64,000 nt of DNA from assembly GCF_020037125.1 (NCBI RefSeq), contig NZ_JAIQDG010000012.1, positions 186,001 through 250,000 of the forward strand, written 5' to 3'. The position numbers were made by a program, and so were the translations under genes. This document shows, piece after piece, positions 34,269 to 43,912 of this stretch (its first letter is position 1; every line of letters starts with the position of its first letter). The notes beneath the pieces were generated by a model, which was given only the letters and a program-made list of their open reading frames with translations, was not told where the DNA came from and ran no database searches. The stretch comes from Myxococcus sp. RHSTA-1-4 (lineage in GTDB: Bacteria; Myxococcota; Myxococcia; Myxococcales; Myxococcaceae).

Positions 34269-34341
34269 GGTTTCCTCACTCATGGTCCGCCCATCCTGTT
34301 CCTGTCCGATGGGAGATTTCCAGAGGAGGAGAGAGGGGCCG

Positions 34342-34581
34342 CTACATGCAGGTGTTCTCACACACCCCGAGGACACACGTCTTGCAGGGGCCGTAGCACG
34401 TCGAGCCACAGGCCGCCACGGAGTGCTCGCTCCCGGCGGCCGTCAGCTCCTGGGACGCCACGGCGCCGGCCTGCTCACCTTCCTCGCCCCCGGCAACGGC
34501 GGTGGAGCAGCCGCTCATGAACAGGGCGGCGGCCCCCATCAACACCCACGTGGACAGCTTGCGCGTCAGCATCGAGGACAT
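34342..34581 (-). CDS. Small Cys-rich lipoprotein
   Basis: A 79-residue lipoprotein: a signal peptide with lipobox 'FMSGC', a Glu/Gly/Ala-rich linker, then a C-terminal knot of six Cys residues in 22 positions (C-x3-C-x3-C-x2-C-x4-C-x3-C). This looks like a disulfide-bonded mini-domain on the cell surface. It lies directly upstream of, and in the same direction as, the Tat-exported FAD oxidase, so the two may work together outside the cytoplasm. ATG 34581 (AAGGAG upstream) was chosen. Family unknown. Confidence 0.7.
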   Translation of the reverse strand: MSSMLTRKLSTWVLMGAAALFMSGCSTAVAGGEEGEQAGAVASQELTAAGSEHSVAACGSTCYGPCKTCVLGVCENTCM

Positions 34582-34648
34582 CCGTGTCTCCTTTGCCAGC
34601 AATGGGTGAAACACTCACATTCTGGCACGGAACACGCCCGAAGCGCGA

Positions 34649-36553
34649 CTACCCCTTTTTCTGGGCATACCCGACTTTACGCAGCGCGGCGGCGACTTCG
34701 TCGAGGGTGGCCGCATCGTCGATGGTCGCTGGAGTCTTGTACTCCGTCCCGTCGGCAATCTTCTTCATCGTGCCGCGCAGAATCTTGCCGGACCGCGTCT
34801 TGGGCAGGCGCTGCACCACCGTGGCCGTCTTGAACGCCGCCACCGGTCCAATCTTGTCGCGCACCAACTGGACGACTTCCTTCACGATGTCCTCGTGCGG
34901 CCGCGTCACGCCGGCCTTGAGCACGATGAAGCCGACCGGAACCTCGCCCTTGAGGGAGTCCGCGGCGCCCAGCACCGCGCACTCGGCGACGTCGGGATGG
35001 GAGGCCAGCACCTCCTCCATGGCGCCCGTCGAGAGCCGGTGACCGGCGACATTGATGATGTCGTCGATGCGGCTCATGATGTACACGTAACCTTCGGAGT
35101 CCTTGTAGCCCGCGTCACCCGTCAGGTAGTACCCCTTGTACGCGCTCAGGTACGCGCTCACGTACCGCTCCTCCGCGTTCCACAGGGTGGGCAGGCATCC
35201 CGGCGGCAGCGGCAGCTTCACCACGACGGCGCCAATCTTGTCGGGTCCGACCTCACGCCCCTCCTCGTCGAGGACGCGCACGTCGTAGCCGGGCATCGCC
35301 ACCGTCGGGGAGCCCACCTTCACCGGCAGGTGCTCGACGCCCATGGGGTTGGCGACGATGGCCCAGCCCGTCTCCGTCTGCCACCAGTGGTCGATGACCG
35401 GCCGCCGCAGCTTCGTCTCCGCCCAGCGGAGCGTGTCCGGGTCACAGCGCTCGCCCGCGAGGAACAGCGTGCGGAACTTCGACAGGTCATACTTCCCGAG
35501 CAACTCGCCGTTGGGGTCGTCCCGCTTGATGGCGCGGAAGGCGGTGGGCGCGGTGAACATCACGCTCACCCCGTGCTGTGAGATGACCCGCCAGAAGGCG
35601 CCGGCATCGGGAGTGCCGACCGGCTTGCCCTCGTACAGGACGGTGGTGTTCCCGTTCAGCAGCGGCCCGTAGACGATGTACGAGTGGCCGACCACCCAGC
35701 CGACGTCGGACGCGGCCCAGTACACCTCTCCGGGCTCCACGCCGTAGATGTGCTTCATCGACCAGCGGAGCGCCACCGCGTGGCCGCCGTTGTCGCGGAC
35801 GATGCCCTTCGGCTGGCCCGTCGTCCCCGAGGTGTAGAGGATGTACAGCGGGTCCGTCGCCTCCACCGGAACACAATCCGCCGGCGGAGCCCCCTCCAGC
35901 GACTGCCGCCACTCCAGGTCCCGCCCCGGCACGAGCGTCGCCTCCACCTGCGGGCGCTGGAGGATGATGCACTTCGACGGCTGGTGCGCCGAGAGGTGGA
36001 TGGCCTCGTCGAGCAGCGGCTTGTACGGGATGACGCGGCTCACCTCGATGCCGCAGGACGCGGAGACGATGACCTTCGGCTTCGCGTCGTCGATGCGCGC
36101 CGCCAGCTCGCGCGGGGCGAAGCCGCCGAACACCACCGAGTGGATGGCGCCGATGCGGGCGCACGCGAGCATCGCCACCACCGCCTCGGGCACCATGGGC
36201 ATGTAGATGATGACGCGGTCGCCCTTCACCACGCCCTGCCGGGCCAGGGCCCCCGCGAACCGGGCCACGTGCTCGCGCAGCTCGCTGTAGGTGAACGACT
36301 GGAGCGTCTCCGTCACCGGGCTGTCGTAGATGAGCGCGAGCTGGCCGCCGCGCCCCTGCTCGATGTGCCGGTCGAGCGCGTTGTAGCAGGTGTTGAGCTG
36401 GCCGCCGGCGAACCAGCGATAGACGGGCGCTCGCGAGTCATCGAGGACCCTGTCCCATCTCCGATACCAGTGGATGCCCTCGGCTGCCTCGGACCAGAAC
36501 CCTTCCGGGTCCTCGAGCGACCGCTCGTACAGCTCGCGGTACCTGCCAGTCAT
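34649..36553 (-). CDS. prpE: Propionyl-/acetyl-CoA synthetase (AMP-forming)
   Basis: A 634-residue acyl-CoA synthetase of the ACS/PrpE group: 'RYRELYERSLEDPEGFWSEAAEGIHWYRRWDRVLDD' at the N-terminus, the ATP motif 'YILYTSGTTGQPKGIVRDNGGHAVALRWSM', 'DHWWQTETGW', 'YLTGDAGYKDSEGYVYIMSRIDDIINVAGHRLS' and the acylation-control Lys in 'RSGKILRGTM'. The sequence is nearer to PrpE than to Acs by overall text, so propionate is the likely substrate. ATG 36553 follows GGGAGGGA. Divergent from the histidine kinase downstream, which might or might not control it. Confidence 0.85.
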   Translation of the reverse strand: MTGRYRELYERSLEDPEGFWSEAAEGIHWYRRWDRVLDDSRAPVYRWFAGGQLNTCYNALDRHIEQGRGGQLALIYDSPVTETLQSFTYSELREHVARFAGALARQGVVKGDRVIIYMPMVPEAVVAMLACARIGAIHSVVFGGFAPRELAARIDDAKPKVIVSASCGIEVSRVIPYKPLLDEAIHLSAHQPSKCIILQRPQVEATLVPGRDLEWRQSLEGAPPADCVPVEATDPLYILYTSGTTGQPKGIVRDNGGHAVALRWSMKHIYGVEPGEVYWAASDVGWVVGHSYIVYGPLLNGNTTVLYEGKPVGTPDAGAFWRVISQHGVSVMFTAPTAFRAIKRDDPNGELLGKYDLSKFRTLFLAGERCDPDTLRWAETKLRRPVIDHWWQTETGWAIVANPMGVEHLPVKVGSPTVAMPGYDVRVLDEEGREVGPDKIGAVVVKLPLPPGCLPTLWNAEERYVSAYLSAYKGYYLTGDAGYKDSEGYVYIMSRIDDIINVAGHRLSTGAMEEVLASHPDVAECAVLGAADSLKGEVPVGFIVLKAGVTRPHEDIVKEVVQLVRDKIGPVAAFKTATVVQRLPKTRSGKILRGTMKKIADGTEYKTPATIDDAATLDEVAAALRKVGYAQKKG

Positions 36554-36875
36554 ATGTCGTCCCTCCCGTGAAACCCTGCTCACCCTAACATGCGAAGAGG
36601 TGTGGCACCGGATGGGGGGTGGAGGGCATTCCTCCCTGTCTGGCTTCACGCGCGTGTGACTCTGTCTTCTTCATCCCATGCACGCGGCCCCTGGCCCCGG
36701 GCCCTGCCGCCATCCTCGCCGGGGCTGGGCTGCTCGCGTGGGCCTTCCGGGGGTGGAGTAGGAACGTCGCTGACCCGGTTGAACAAAAAGGTCTGCCCGG
36801 ACGCCCATCGCGCTTCGTGGTTCGTCAGCTCCTGCCGCCCGGAAGGGGCACGGGCGAGACCAGGGAGCGTTGGAC
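36554..36875. other. Divergent intergenic region
   Basis: About 320 bp between the starts of prpE (minus) and a histidine kinase (plus). It must hold both promoters. Open frames here (for example 36619-36924) have no domain and run into the kinase gene. CAGGGAG at 36861-36867 is the kinase's ribosome-binding site. Confidence 0.45.
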
Positions 36876-38537
36876 ATGCTTGCGGACGACCCCGAGCACC
36901 GCCAGTGGCTGGAGGAACTGCTGACGAGCGAGGAACGGCTTCGCACCCTCGTCGACGCTTCGCCGGACCCCATCTACCTGAAGGATGGTGAGGGACGGTG
37001 GCTGAAGGCCAACGACGCGGGCCTCGAGGTCTTCCAGCTGCAAGGCGTGCACTACCAGGGGAAGACGGACCTGGAGCTCGCCGAGCTCGCCGACTTCTAC
37101 CGGGAGGCCCTTCGCTACTGCTACCAGACGGACCAGCGCGCCTGGGAGCGGGGGACGCACTCCCGCGCGGAGGAGGCGGTGCCCCAGCCGGACGGCACGC
37201 TGCGCTACATCGACGTCACCAAGGTGCCCCTCTTCTACCCGGACGGCCGGCGCAAGGGCCTCGTCGTGCTCGGGCGGGACATCACCGAGCGCAAGCGGGC
37301 CGAGCAGGAGCGCGACCGGCTCCTCGGCCGGGAGCAGGCGCTCGCCCGCATCGGCCAGGTCCTCGTCAGCGAGGTGGAGCCCGAGCGCATCGCCGAGGTG
37401 GTGATTGAGCAGTCCCACCGGGTGCTGGGCGCGGACGGAGTGGGGCTGTGGCTGGCCCACCTGGAGCGCCGGGAGCTGACGCTGCTCGCCTCCCATGGCC
37501 TGTCCCTGGCAACGGTGGAGTCCCTCCGCCATCTCTCCTTCGACTCCCCCTTCCTCACCGCGCAGGCGGCCCGGCTCGGCCAGCCGCAGGTCATCGAGGA
37601 CTCGACCGCCCCGGGCACGCCGATACGCATGAGCCTGCTGTCGACGGAGCAGCAGGCCCGGGGCCTGGTCTCCGTTCCGCTGCGCGTGGACGAGCGCCTG
37701 GTGGGAGTGATGACCTACTACACCGAGGCCCCGCGGCCCGTCTCACTCCTGGACCTGGAGTTCCACAACGCGGTGGGGCACCTGTTCGCGGTGGCCCTCG
37801 AGAAGGCGCGCCTGTTCCAGCAGCTCCGCGAGACGCTGCGGCTTCGCGAGGAGTTCATGTCGGCGGCCGCCCACGAGCTGAAGACCCCTTTGACGGCCAT
37901 CCAGATGTGGGCGCAGCTCCTGCTGCGGATGGAGCACCTCACCGCCCAGCAGCAGAAGGGCCTCACCGCCATCACCCAGCACACCCGGCGGATGACCCGG
38001 CTCGTGGAGCACCTCCTGGCCGCGGTGCGGAAGGTGCCGGGCCCTCCCAGGTTGGAGTGCCAGCGCTTCGACCTCACGGCCCTGCTGGACGAGGCGGCGG
38101 AGCGGGCCGCCCGCACCGGCGACAACCCGATTCAGATAGAGGCCGCGCGTCCCCTCGAGGTGGTCGCCGACCGCCGGATTCTCGGCGAGGCCATCGGCCA
38201 CCTGTTGGAGAACGCGCTGCGCTACTCCGGCCCCGGTCAGCCCGTGGAGGTGGAGGCCCATCAGGTGGATGGGGAGGAGGTGCGGGTCACCGTGCGCGAC
38301 CACGGGCCGGGCATCTCGCCCGAGCGCCTGCGCCACGTCTTCGAGCCCCTCTATGAGCCGATTCCACCGGGGGCGTCCGGCTATACCGGCGTGGTGAGCC
38401 TGGGGCTGTACCTCAGCCGGCAGCACATCGAGGCGCACCAGGGCCACATCTCGGTGGAGAGCGCCCCGGGCCAGGGCTCGACCTTCTCCATCAGCCTCCC
38501 GCGCCTTCCGCCCGGGGCGGAGGCGCGGTGCACGTAG
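36876..38537 (+). CDS. Orphan PAS-GAF sensor histidine kinase
   Basis: A 553-residue soluble kinase. An N-terminal PAS (about 18-135, 'LVDASPDPIYLKDGEGRWLKANDAGLEVF' to 'GRDITERKRAEQ') is followed by a GAF domain (about 155-315, 'ARIGQVLVSEVEPERIAEVVIEQSHRVLGADGVGLWL'). HisKA has H333 ('AAAHELKTPLTAIQMW'). The HATPase has 'LLENALRYS', 'RDHGPGISPERL' and 'SLGLYLSRQHIEAH'. ATG 36876 was chosen over an in-frame TTG at 36870 because of the CAGGGAG spacing. No regulator is adjacent, so it is a second orphan kinase. Confidence 0.9.
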   Translation: MLADDPEHRQWLEELLTSEERLRTLVDASPDPIYLKDGEGRWLKANDAGLEVFQLQGVHYQGKTDLELAELADFYREALRYCYQTDQRAWERGTHSRAEEAVPQPDGTLRYIDVTKVPLFYPDGRRKGLVVLGRDITERKRAEQERDRLLGREQALARIGQVLVSEVEPERIAEVVIEQSHRVLGADGVGLWLAHLERRELTLLASHGLSLATVESLRHLSFDSPFLTAQAARLGQPQVIEDSTAPGTPIRMSLLSTEQQARGLVSVPLRVDERLVGVMTYYTEAPRPVSLLDLEFHNAVGHLFAVALEKARLFQQLRETLRLREEFMSAAAHELKTPLTAIQMWAQLLLRMEHLTAQQQKGLTAITQHTRRMTRLVEHLLAAVRKVPGPPRLECQRFDLTALLDEAAERAARTGDNPIQIEAARPLEVVADRRILGEAIGHLLENALRYSGPGQPVEVEAHQVDGEEVRVTVRDHGPGISPERLRHVFEPLYEPIPPGASGYTGVVSLGLYLSRQHIEAHQGHISVESAPGQGSTFSISLPRLPPGAEARCT

Positions 38538-38552
38538 CGGGGGCTGGAGGGC

Positions 38553-39416
38553 CTACGCGGAGGCGTCGCGCTCGAACACCATCCACGTGCCGCCGAGCAC
38601 CGGCCAGAGCCACCGCCCGCCGCGCCGGTCATCGGCCCAGCCCTGCACGAGCCGCAGGCCCCCGTGTTGCCGGGCCCAGTTCCTCAGGTCCATGGGGTTG
38701 CAGTAGTAGCAGGCGTCATTGTCCGCGTGGAACGGCGGGCGCGCGTCCGGCTCGCGCATCAGGAAGCGCGGCTGGCTGCGCTCCAGCACCAGCTTCCGCG
38801 CGGTGTGCCAGAGGTGGTGGGCCGTGTACGCCCACGACTCCGGCATGGTGTTGCCCCCGGGGTGCCGGGGCATCTCCTCCGTGCGGCGCTCCCAGAGCTG
38901 CTTCGTCTTCAGCACGCGCACGGTGTGGCGCACCGCCCAGTACGCGTTGACCGGGACGCTGAGCAGGTTCGGTCCGACGACGATGAGGCGGCCTCCGGGC
39001 CGCAGCACGCGCACGGCCTCGTCGAGCGCCTTGCGAGGCTCGGGCACGTGCTCCAGCACGTCACGCATGGAGACCACGTCGAAGGTGCCCTCGGGGAAGG
39101 GCAGCTTCGTGGCATCCCCCTGGGTGTAGGGCAATCCGGGGTCCAGCGCGCGGGCCTCGAGGGCGTGGGCATGCAGGTCCAGCCCCTCGGCGCGGTGGCC
39201 CATGCGGCGCAGCACCAGGGTGCTCCACCCGCCGCCACAGCCCACGTCCAGGATGCGGGAGGAGGGCCCGGGCGCGTGCGCGGAAACGAAGCGCGTGTAG
39301 CGCTGGACGTACGCGAGCGCCTGCTCCACGTCCGCGCCGAACCGGCCCCGCACCGCCGCGTCCGATTCGCTGTACATCTGCTGTACCTGCTCCAGCCGGG
39401 TGCGGTCGGTCTTCAT
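38553..39416 (-). CDS. Class I SAM-dependent methyltransferase
   Basis: A 287-residue methyltransferase with motif I 'SRILDVGCGGGWSTLVL', acidic 'EGLDLHAHA', 'GDATKLPFPEGTFDVVSMRDVLEHVPEPRKALDEAVRVLRPGGRLIV' and a C-terminal region with 'ACYYCNPMDLRNWARQHGG'. The Methyltransf_11 core resembles UbiE/COQ5 and sugar or lipid methyltransferases; no substrate can be given. Its end converges with the kinase gene (15 nt). ATG 39416 begins the domain. Confidence 0.88.
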   Translation of the reverse strand: MKTDRTRLEQVQQMYSESDAAVRGRFGADVEQALAYVQRYTRFVSAHAPGPSSRILDVGCGGGWSTLVLRRMGHRAEGLDLHAHALEARALDPGLPYTQGDATKLPFPEGTFDVVSMRDVLEHVPEPRKALDEAVRVLRPGGRLIVVGPNLLSVPVNAYWAVRHTVRVLKTKQLWERRTEEMPRHPGGNTMPESWAYTAHHLWHTARKLVLERSQPRFLMREPDARPPFHADNDACYYCNPMDLRNWARQHGGLRLVQGWADDRRGGRWLWPVLGGTWMVFERDASA

Positions 39417-39761
39417 GCGGCATCCATCCGTGAGGGGAGCGCGGACCTTATCCACCGGCTTTCGAGGGTGTCAAAGACAGGAAGCACGGCACGCCGCCGC
39501 GTGGCCGGGTGGGCAGGCCGCCACACGGGCCCTGCCCCGGACCGGCGTCCTCGGAGAGGGAGCCACGAACCCGGCATGAGCCAGCACGCATGCCCCCCGG
39601 GCACCCTCACGTTCGCGTGCCGCCGTGATGGTGCGCACCTGCACGAGGAGGGGCGCCAGCACCCGTGACGTGGAGGCGGTGGGGCACGCACCGGGCAGTG
39701 AAGGCCGTGGACCCGGCCGGGTGCCTTGACTCCGCGCGCATCGACAAACCAACGTCTCGGC
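39417..39761. other. Divergent intergenic region, nothing recognised
   Basis: About 345 bp between the methyltransferase (minus) and the P-loop kinase (plus). No convincing small gene, RNA or repeat was seen; it should contain the two promoters. Confidence 0.4.
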
Positions 39762-40280
39762 ATGGCACAGCTCCACCTCATCGTCGGCCCGGTCGCGGCG
39801 GGAAAGTCCACGTTCGCCCTCCAGCTCGCCCGGGAGCATCGCGCGGTCCGCATGAACCTGGACGAGTGGATGGCGGAGCTCTTCCGCCCGGACCGCCCGG
39901 AGGTGGGCGTCATGGAGTGGTACATCGAGCGCACCGGCCGGTGCATCGAGCAGATCTGGAAGCAGACGACGAGGACCCTCGACGTGGGCACCAACGTCGT
40001 GCTCGAGATTGGCCTCATCCTCCGGCGTGACCGTGAGCGGTTCTACCGGCGTGTGGACGCCAGGGGCCAGGGCCTCACCATCTACGTGCTGGATGCCCCC
40101 CGCGAGGTCCGCCGCGAGCGCGTCCAGCAACGCAACCGCGAGAAGGGGGAGACGTTCTCGATGGAGGTGCCGCTGGCCTTCTTCGAGATGGCCAGCGACC
40201 GGTGGGAGCCGCTCGACGAAGCCGAGTGCAGCGGGCGCGACGTCCGGTTCATCTCCACGGACACCCACGCTGACGGGTAG
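39762..40280 (+). CDS. P-loop kinase, zeta-toxin/AAA_33-like
   Basis: A 172-residue P-loop protein with Walker A 'GPVAAGKST' at residues 9-17 and 'VRMNLDEWMAELFRPDRPEVGVMEWYIERTGRCIEQI'. A strand 'NVVLEIGLILRRDRERFYRR' and 'YVLDAPREVRRERVQQRN' form the lid/Arg region. AAA_33 proteins include RNA/sugar kinases and the zeta toxins of toxin-antitoxin pairs. No antitoxin-like gene is next to it, so a housekeeping small-molecule kinase is equally possible. ATG 39762 has no strong ribosome-binding site. Confidence 0.8.
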   Translation: MAQLHLIVGPVAAGKSTFALQLAREHRAVRMNLDEWMAELFRPDRPEVGVMEWYIERTGRCIEQIWKQTTRTLDVGTNVVLEIGLILRRDRERFYRRVDARGQGLTIYVLDAPREVRRERVQQRNREKGETFSMEVPLAFFEMASDRWEPLDEAECSGRDVRFISTDTHADG

Positions 40281-40307
40281 ACGCTCGTCAGCGCGGAGCG
40301 AGCGTGC

Positions 40308-40910
40308 TCACGCCAGGGCGTAGAAGAGCAGCTTGATGGTGTCGTTCGGCCCCTTGCCCTTCTTGGTCCGCCGGGCCTCCACGATGGCGCTGAAGTCCGC
40401 CAGGAACGTGTCGCGCCCCGAGTACACGAACAACCCGTAGTTGGGGTCCATCATGTACCACTTGCCGTCGCGCTCACCGATGCCGATGGCGTGCCCCCAG
40501 ATGGACACGTACGCCGCCCACGGGCTCTTCGGAAAGGGCAGCTTCCCATCGGCCACCTTGGCCGTCGCCACGGACAGCGCCTTGAGCCCATGGTCGAGAT
40601 GCGCCTTCGCCAGCTCGTCCAGCTGCGAGTCGGCCCGGCCGCCGGATTCCTTCAGGTACGCCCCCTGGAAGCGCAGGACGTTCATGAAGTAGTCCTGGAA
40701 CTGGGCCGGGTCGGACGCATCCGCCCGGTTGTTCAGGAAGCCAATCAGCCACGTCGTCGTCATGCCCGAGCAGATGCCGTGCCCCTCGAGCGTCTCCTGC
40801 GTCTGCTCGTCCACGCCCCCGTCGCCCTTCGGCGCGTTGTTGAGGCGCTTGATGACGCAGTTCGCCTGCGCGTTGGAAAACGCGTTGTTCAGTCCGTAGG
40901 CCTTGATCAT
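40308..40910 (-). CDS. YopT-type (C58) cysteine protease
   Basis: A 200-residue protein with a full C58 papain-like triad: C47 in 'GHGICSGMTTTWLI', H140 in 'WGHAIGIGERDG' and D155 in 'WYMMDPNYGLFVY'. YopT/AvrPphB proteases are injected effectors that cut host proteins. In non-pathogens they occur as toxin domains. There is no signal peptide or secretion domain, and no obvious immunity partner beside it. Predatory myxobacteria could use such a protein against prey, but that is inference. ATG 40910 follows AAGGAGTGG. Confidence 0.82.
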   Translation of the reverse strand: MIKAYGLNNAFSNAQANCVIKRLNNAPKGDGGVDEQTQETLEGHGICSGMTTTWLIGFLNNRADASDPAQFQDYFMNVLRFQGAYLKESGGRADSQLDELAKAHLDHGLKALSVATAKVADGKLPFPKSPWAAYVSIWGHAIGIGERDGKWYMMDPNYGLFVYSGRDTFLADFSAIVEARRTKKGKGPNDTIKLLFYALA

Positions 40911-41091
40911 CACACCACTCCTTGTGTTTGAGGGACTCGTCCCTCGGTGGTGACGGGCCTGGACCCGATTCGTGAAAACGGCCGCCGCCGGCGGCTGATG
41001 CCGTGTGCGTGACGCTCCGCGGCGGGCGATTTCGATTCCGTGCGAACCCGGGCCCGGCGTTAGCGTGCGGCCGGAACAGGGAGGGGTCCAG

Positions 41092-43902
41092 ATGAAGCGG
41101 AAGCCGTACGGACAGCGAGGCGCGTTCGTCGCGCTCGCGTTGTCGATGCTGGGGAGCAGTGCCTGGGCGCAGGAGTCAGGCGGCGGTCCCCGGGATGAGA
41201 CCCGGGAGATTGAAGAGCGCAAGCGCTGGTTCATCGAGTCGCGCGGGCTGGACAAGGTGCGCGCCAACCCACGGGCCGAGCGTGCCCGGGCCGTCAACGA
41301 GCTTCGCCAGCAGCGGCGTGCACGCGAGAGCCAGCTCACCCTCGCCGGCGAGGTGTGGACGTCCATGGGCCCGTCGGCCATGAACATGGGCAGCTGGACC
41401 ATGGGCCGTGTCTCGGGCCGGGTGAACGCCGTCGTCCCGCACCCGGCCGACGAGAACACCGTCTACTTCGGGAGCGCCGCCGGCGGCGTGTGGAAGACCA
41501 CGAACGCGGGCACCAGCTGGACGCCGCTGTTCGACGCGGTGGGCACGCTGCCCATCGGCGCCATCCACGTGGAGCCGGCCGCGCCCAACAACGTCTGGGT
41601 GGGCACGGGAGACAAGAACGGCGGCGGGTGCGCGGGCTACTTCGGCCAGGGCGTCTTCCTGAGCACCGACGGCGGCACCACGTGGAACGCGAGGAACGGC
41701 GCGGGCGCCAGCGCGATGCCGCTCTCCATCGTCAACGCCGTGGCCGTGCAGCCGACGAATACCAACGTGGTGCTCGCGGGCGGCGCCGGCAGCTGCACGG
41801 GTACGAGCTCCCCGACGGGGCCCGGGATGTTCCGGTCCACGGACCGCGGCGCCACGTGGGCGCGCGTGCTCAGCTACAACGTGGAGGACATCGTCTTCGC
41901 GCCGGGCAGCGCGACGGCGTACGCGAGCGTCCCCGGCCAGGGCGTCTTCAAGTCCACCGACGGCGGCGCCACGTGGACCAACTCCAGCAGCGGCATGACG
42001 CCGTCGGGCAGCCGCATGCGCCTGGCCATGGCGCCCGGTGACGCGCAGGTGCTCTACGTGCTGCAAGGCAGTCAGGTCTACCGCTCCATGGACGGGGCGG
42101 CCACGTGGAGCCTGCGCAACAGCAGCGCGTGCGAAGGACAGTGCACCTACAACCAGACCATCGCCGTGCACCCCACGGACGTGAACCAGGTGCTGGTGGG
42201 CACCATCCGCCCGGCGCGCTCGACGGACGGCGGCACGACGTTCAGCTATCTCACCACGACGTGGGGCTCGGGCCAGACGGTGCACCAGGACATCCACGTC
42301 GTCCTGTACTCGCGCACCAACGGCAGCCGCTTCTGGATTGGCAGCGACGGCGGCCTGTGGCGCACGGACAACGGCGGCTCGAGCTTCGTCAACATGAACT
42401 CGAACCTGAACGTGACGCAGTTCTACGACGTGGCCGTGCACCCCAACAACGCGGACACCCTCTTCGGCGGCGCGCAGGACAACTCCTCCTCGCGGCGCAC
42501 CACGAGCCCCGTGTGGGACCTGACGTTCGTGAGCGGCGACGGCTTCATGAACGCCGTGGACCCCACCAACACGAACTACGTGTTCCAGACGAGCTACCCT
42601 TCCGGCAGCCTGCCCAGCATCTACCGCTCCACCACGGGCGGGGCGCCGAGCAGCTTCAGCAAGCTGGCGACGACGGGCATCACGGCCTCCTCGAACTTCC
42701 CCTGGGTCACCCCGATGGCGGTGGCCAGCAACCGCATCTTCGTGGCCGGTGACACGGTGTACCGCGGCACCACCACCACGAGCCCCATGTCGTGGACGGC
42801 CATCTCGGCGAACCTGGGCGCCCGCGTGTCGGTCATCACGCCGATGCTGACGGGGTCCACCATCCCGGCGTACGTCGGCACGTCCAGCGGCGCCATCCAT
42901 GCCACCGCGGACGCGGCGGCCGCGAGCGTGACGTGGACCAACGTCACGGGGAACTACCCGGGCGGCAACGTGTCCGACGTGGCGATGACGCCGGGCAACC
43001 GGCTGCGCGTGTTCGTCACGCGCGCGGCCTTTGGCGGCAACAAGCTGTTCCGCTCGACCACCGGCGGCACGACGTGGGCGGCCGTGGGCTCGGGCCTGCC
43101 GAACGTGCCGGCCAACAGCGTGGCCATCGACCCGCTGGACACCAACCGCGTGTTCGTGGGCACCGATGTCGGCGTGTACGAGAGCACCGACGGCGGCGAC
43201 ACCTTCGTGCCGTTCTCCGCCGGCCTGCCGCTGGGACTGGTGGTCACGGACCTGGAGGTGGACGACTCGCCGCACGTCCTCGTGGCCGCCACCTATGGCC
43301 GTGGCGCGTGGAGGGTGAACCTGACGGGCGGAGCGGCCAACCAGACCCCGGTGGCCAACTTCGCCTTCACCACGAGCGGCCTGACGGCCACCTTCAGCGA
43401 CACCTCGACGGACGCTGACGGGAACATCGCCTCGCGCACCTGGGCCTTCGGCGACGGCACGACGTCGAGCGCGGCGAGCCCGAGCAAGACGTACTCCGCC
43501 GCGGGCACGTACGCGGTGCAGTTGACGGTGACGGACAACGCGGGCGCCGCGGGCACGGCGACGCAGAACGTGACGGTGAGCACCGGCACCGGCTGCCCCG
43601 GCACGAGCTACACGGGCACGTTCAGCGGCGCGAACGGGCAGACGCAGATTCAGCCCGGCGGCACCTACTACCAGAGCACCGTGAGCGGCACCCACGCCGC
43701 CTGCCTCACGGGCCCGAGCGGCACGGACTTCGACCTGTACCTGGACCGCTGGGACGGCAGCGCCTGGGTGCAGGTGGCCTCGAGCACGGGCGCCACGTCG
43801 GTGGAGAACATCTCCTACGCGGGCACCGCCGCGTACTACCGCTTCCGGGTGGTGAACTACTCGGGCGTCGGGACGTACGAGGTCATCATCAGCAAGCCGT
43901 AG
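41092..43902 (+). CDS. Secreted BNR-repeat glycosidase-like protein with PKD and PPC domains
   Basis: A 936-residue exported protein (signal peptide MKRKPYGQRGAFVALALSMLGSSAWAQ). A propeptide-like charged region leads into repeated Asp-box/VPS10-like units ('GSAAGGVWKTTNAGTSWTPL', 'GVFLSTDGGTTWNAR', 'GVFKSTDGGATWTNSS' and more) forming a beta-propeller of about 700 residues. A PKD domain follows (about 755-835, 'TWAFGDGTTSSAASPSKTYSAAGTYAVQLTVTDNAG'), then a C-terminal PPC domain (about 840-936, 'DFDLYLDRWDGSAWVQVA'). PPC is typical of myxobacterial secreted enzymes. Enzymatic activity, such as sialidase or xyloglucanase, cannot be assigned. Confidence 0.88.
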   Translation: MKRKPYGQRGAFVALALSMLGSSAWAQESGGGPRDETREIEERKRWFIESRGLDKVRANPRAERARAVNELRQQRRARESQLTLAGEVWTSMGPSAMNMGSWTMGRVSGRVNAVVPHPADENTVYFGSAAGGVWKTTNAGTSWTPLFDAVGTLPIGAIHVEPAAPNNVWVGTGDKNGGGCAGYFGQGVFLSTDGGTTWNARNGAGASAMPLSIVNAVAVQPTNTNVVLAGGAGSCTGTSSPTGPGMFRSTDRGATWARVLSYNVEDIVFAPGSATAYASVPGQGVFKSTDGGATWTNSSSGMTPSGSRMRLAMAPGDAQVLYVLQGSQVYRSMDGAATWSLRNSSACEGQCTYNQTIAVHPTDVNQVLVGTIRPARSTDGGTTFSYLTTTWGSGQTVHQDIHVVLYSRTNGSRFWIGSDGGLWRTDNGGSSFVNMNSNLNVTQFYDVAVHPNNADTLFGGAQDNSSSRRTTSPVWDLTFVSGDGFMNAVDPTNTNYVFQTSYPSGSLPSIYRSTTGGAPSSFSKLATTGITASSNFPWVTPMAVASNRIFVAGDTVYRGTTTTSPMSWTAISANLGARVSVITPMLTGSTIPAYVGTSSGAIHATADAAAASVTWTNVTGNYPGGNVSDVAMTPGNRLRVFVTRAAFGGNKLFRSTTGGTTWAAVGSGLPNVPANSVAIDPLDTNRVFVGTDVGVYESTDGGDTFVPFSAGLPLGLVVTDLEVDDSPHVLVAATYGRGAWRVNLTGGAANQTPVANFAFTTSGLTATFSDTSTDADGNIASRTWAFGDGTTSSAASPSKTYSAAGTYAVQLTVTDNAGAAGTATQNVTVSTGTGCPGTSYTGTFSGANGQTQIQPGGTYYQSTVSGTHAACLTGPSGTDFDLYLDRWDGSAWVQVASSTGATSVENISYAGTAAYYRFRVVNYSGVGTYEVIISKP

Positions 43903-43912
43903 TCTCGAAAAG

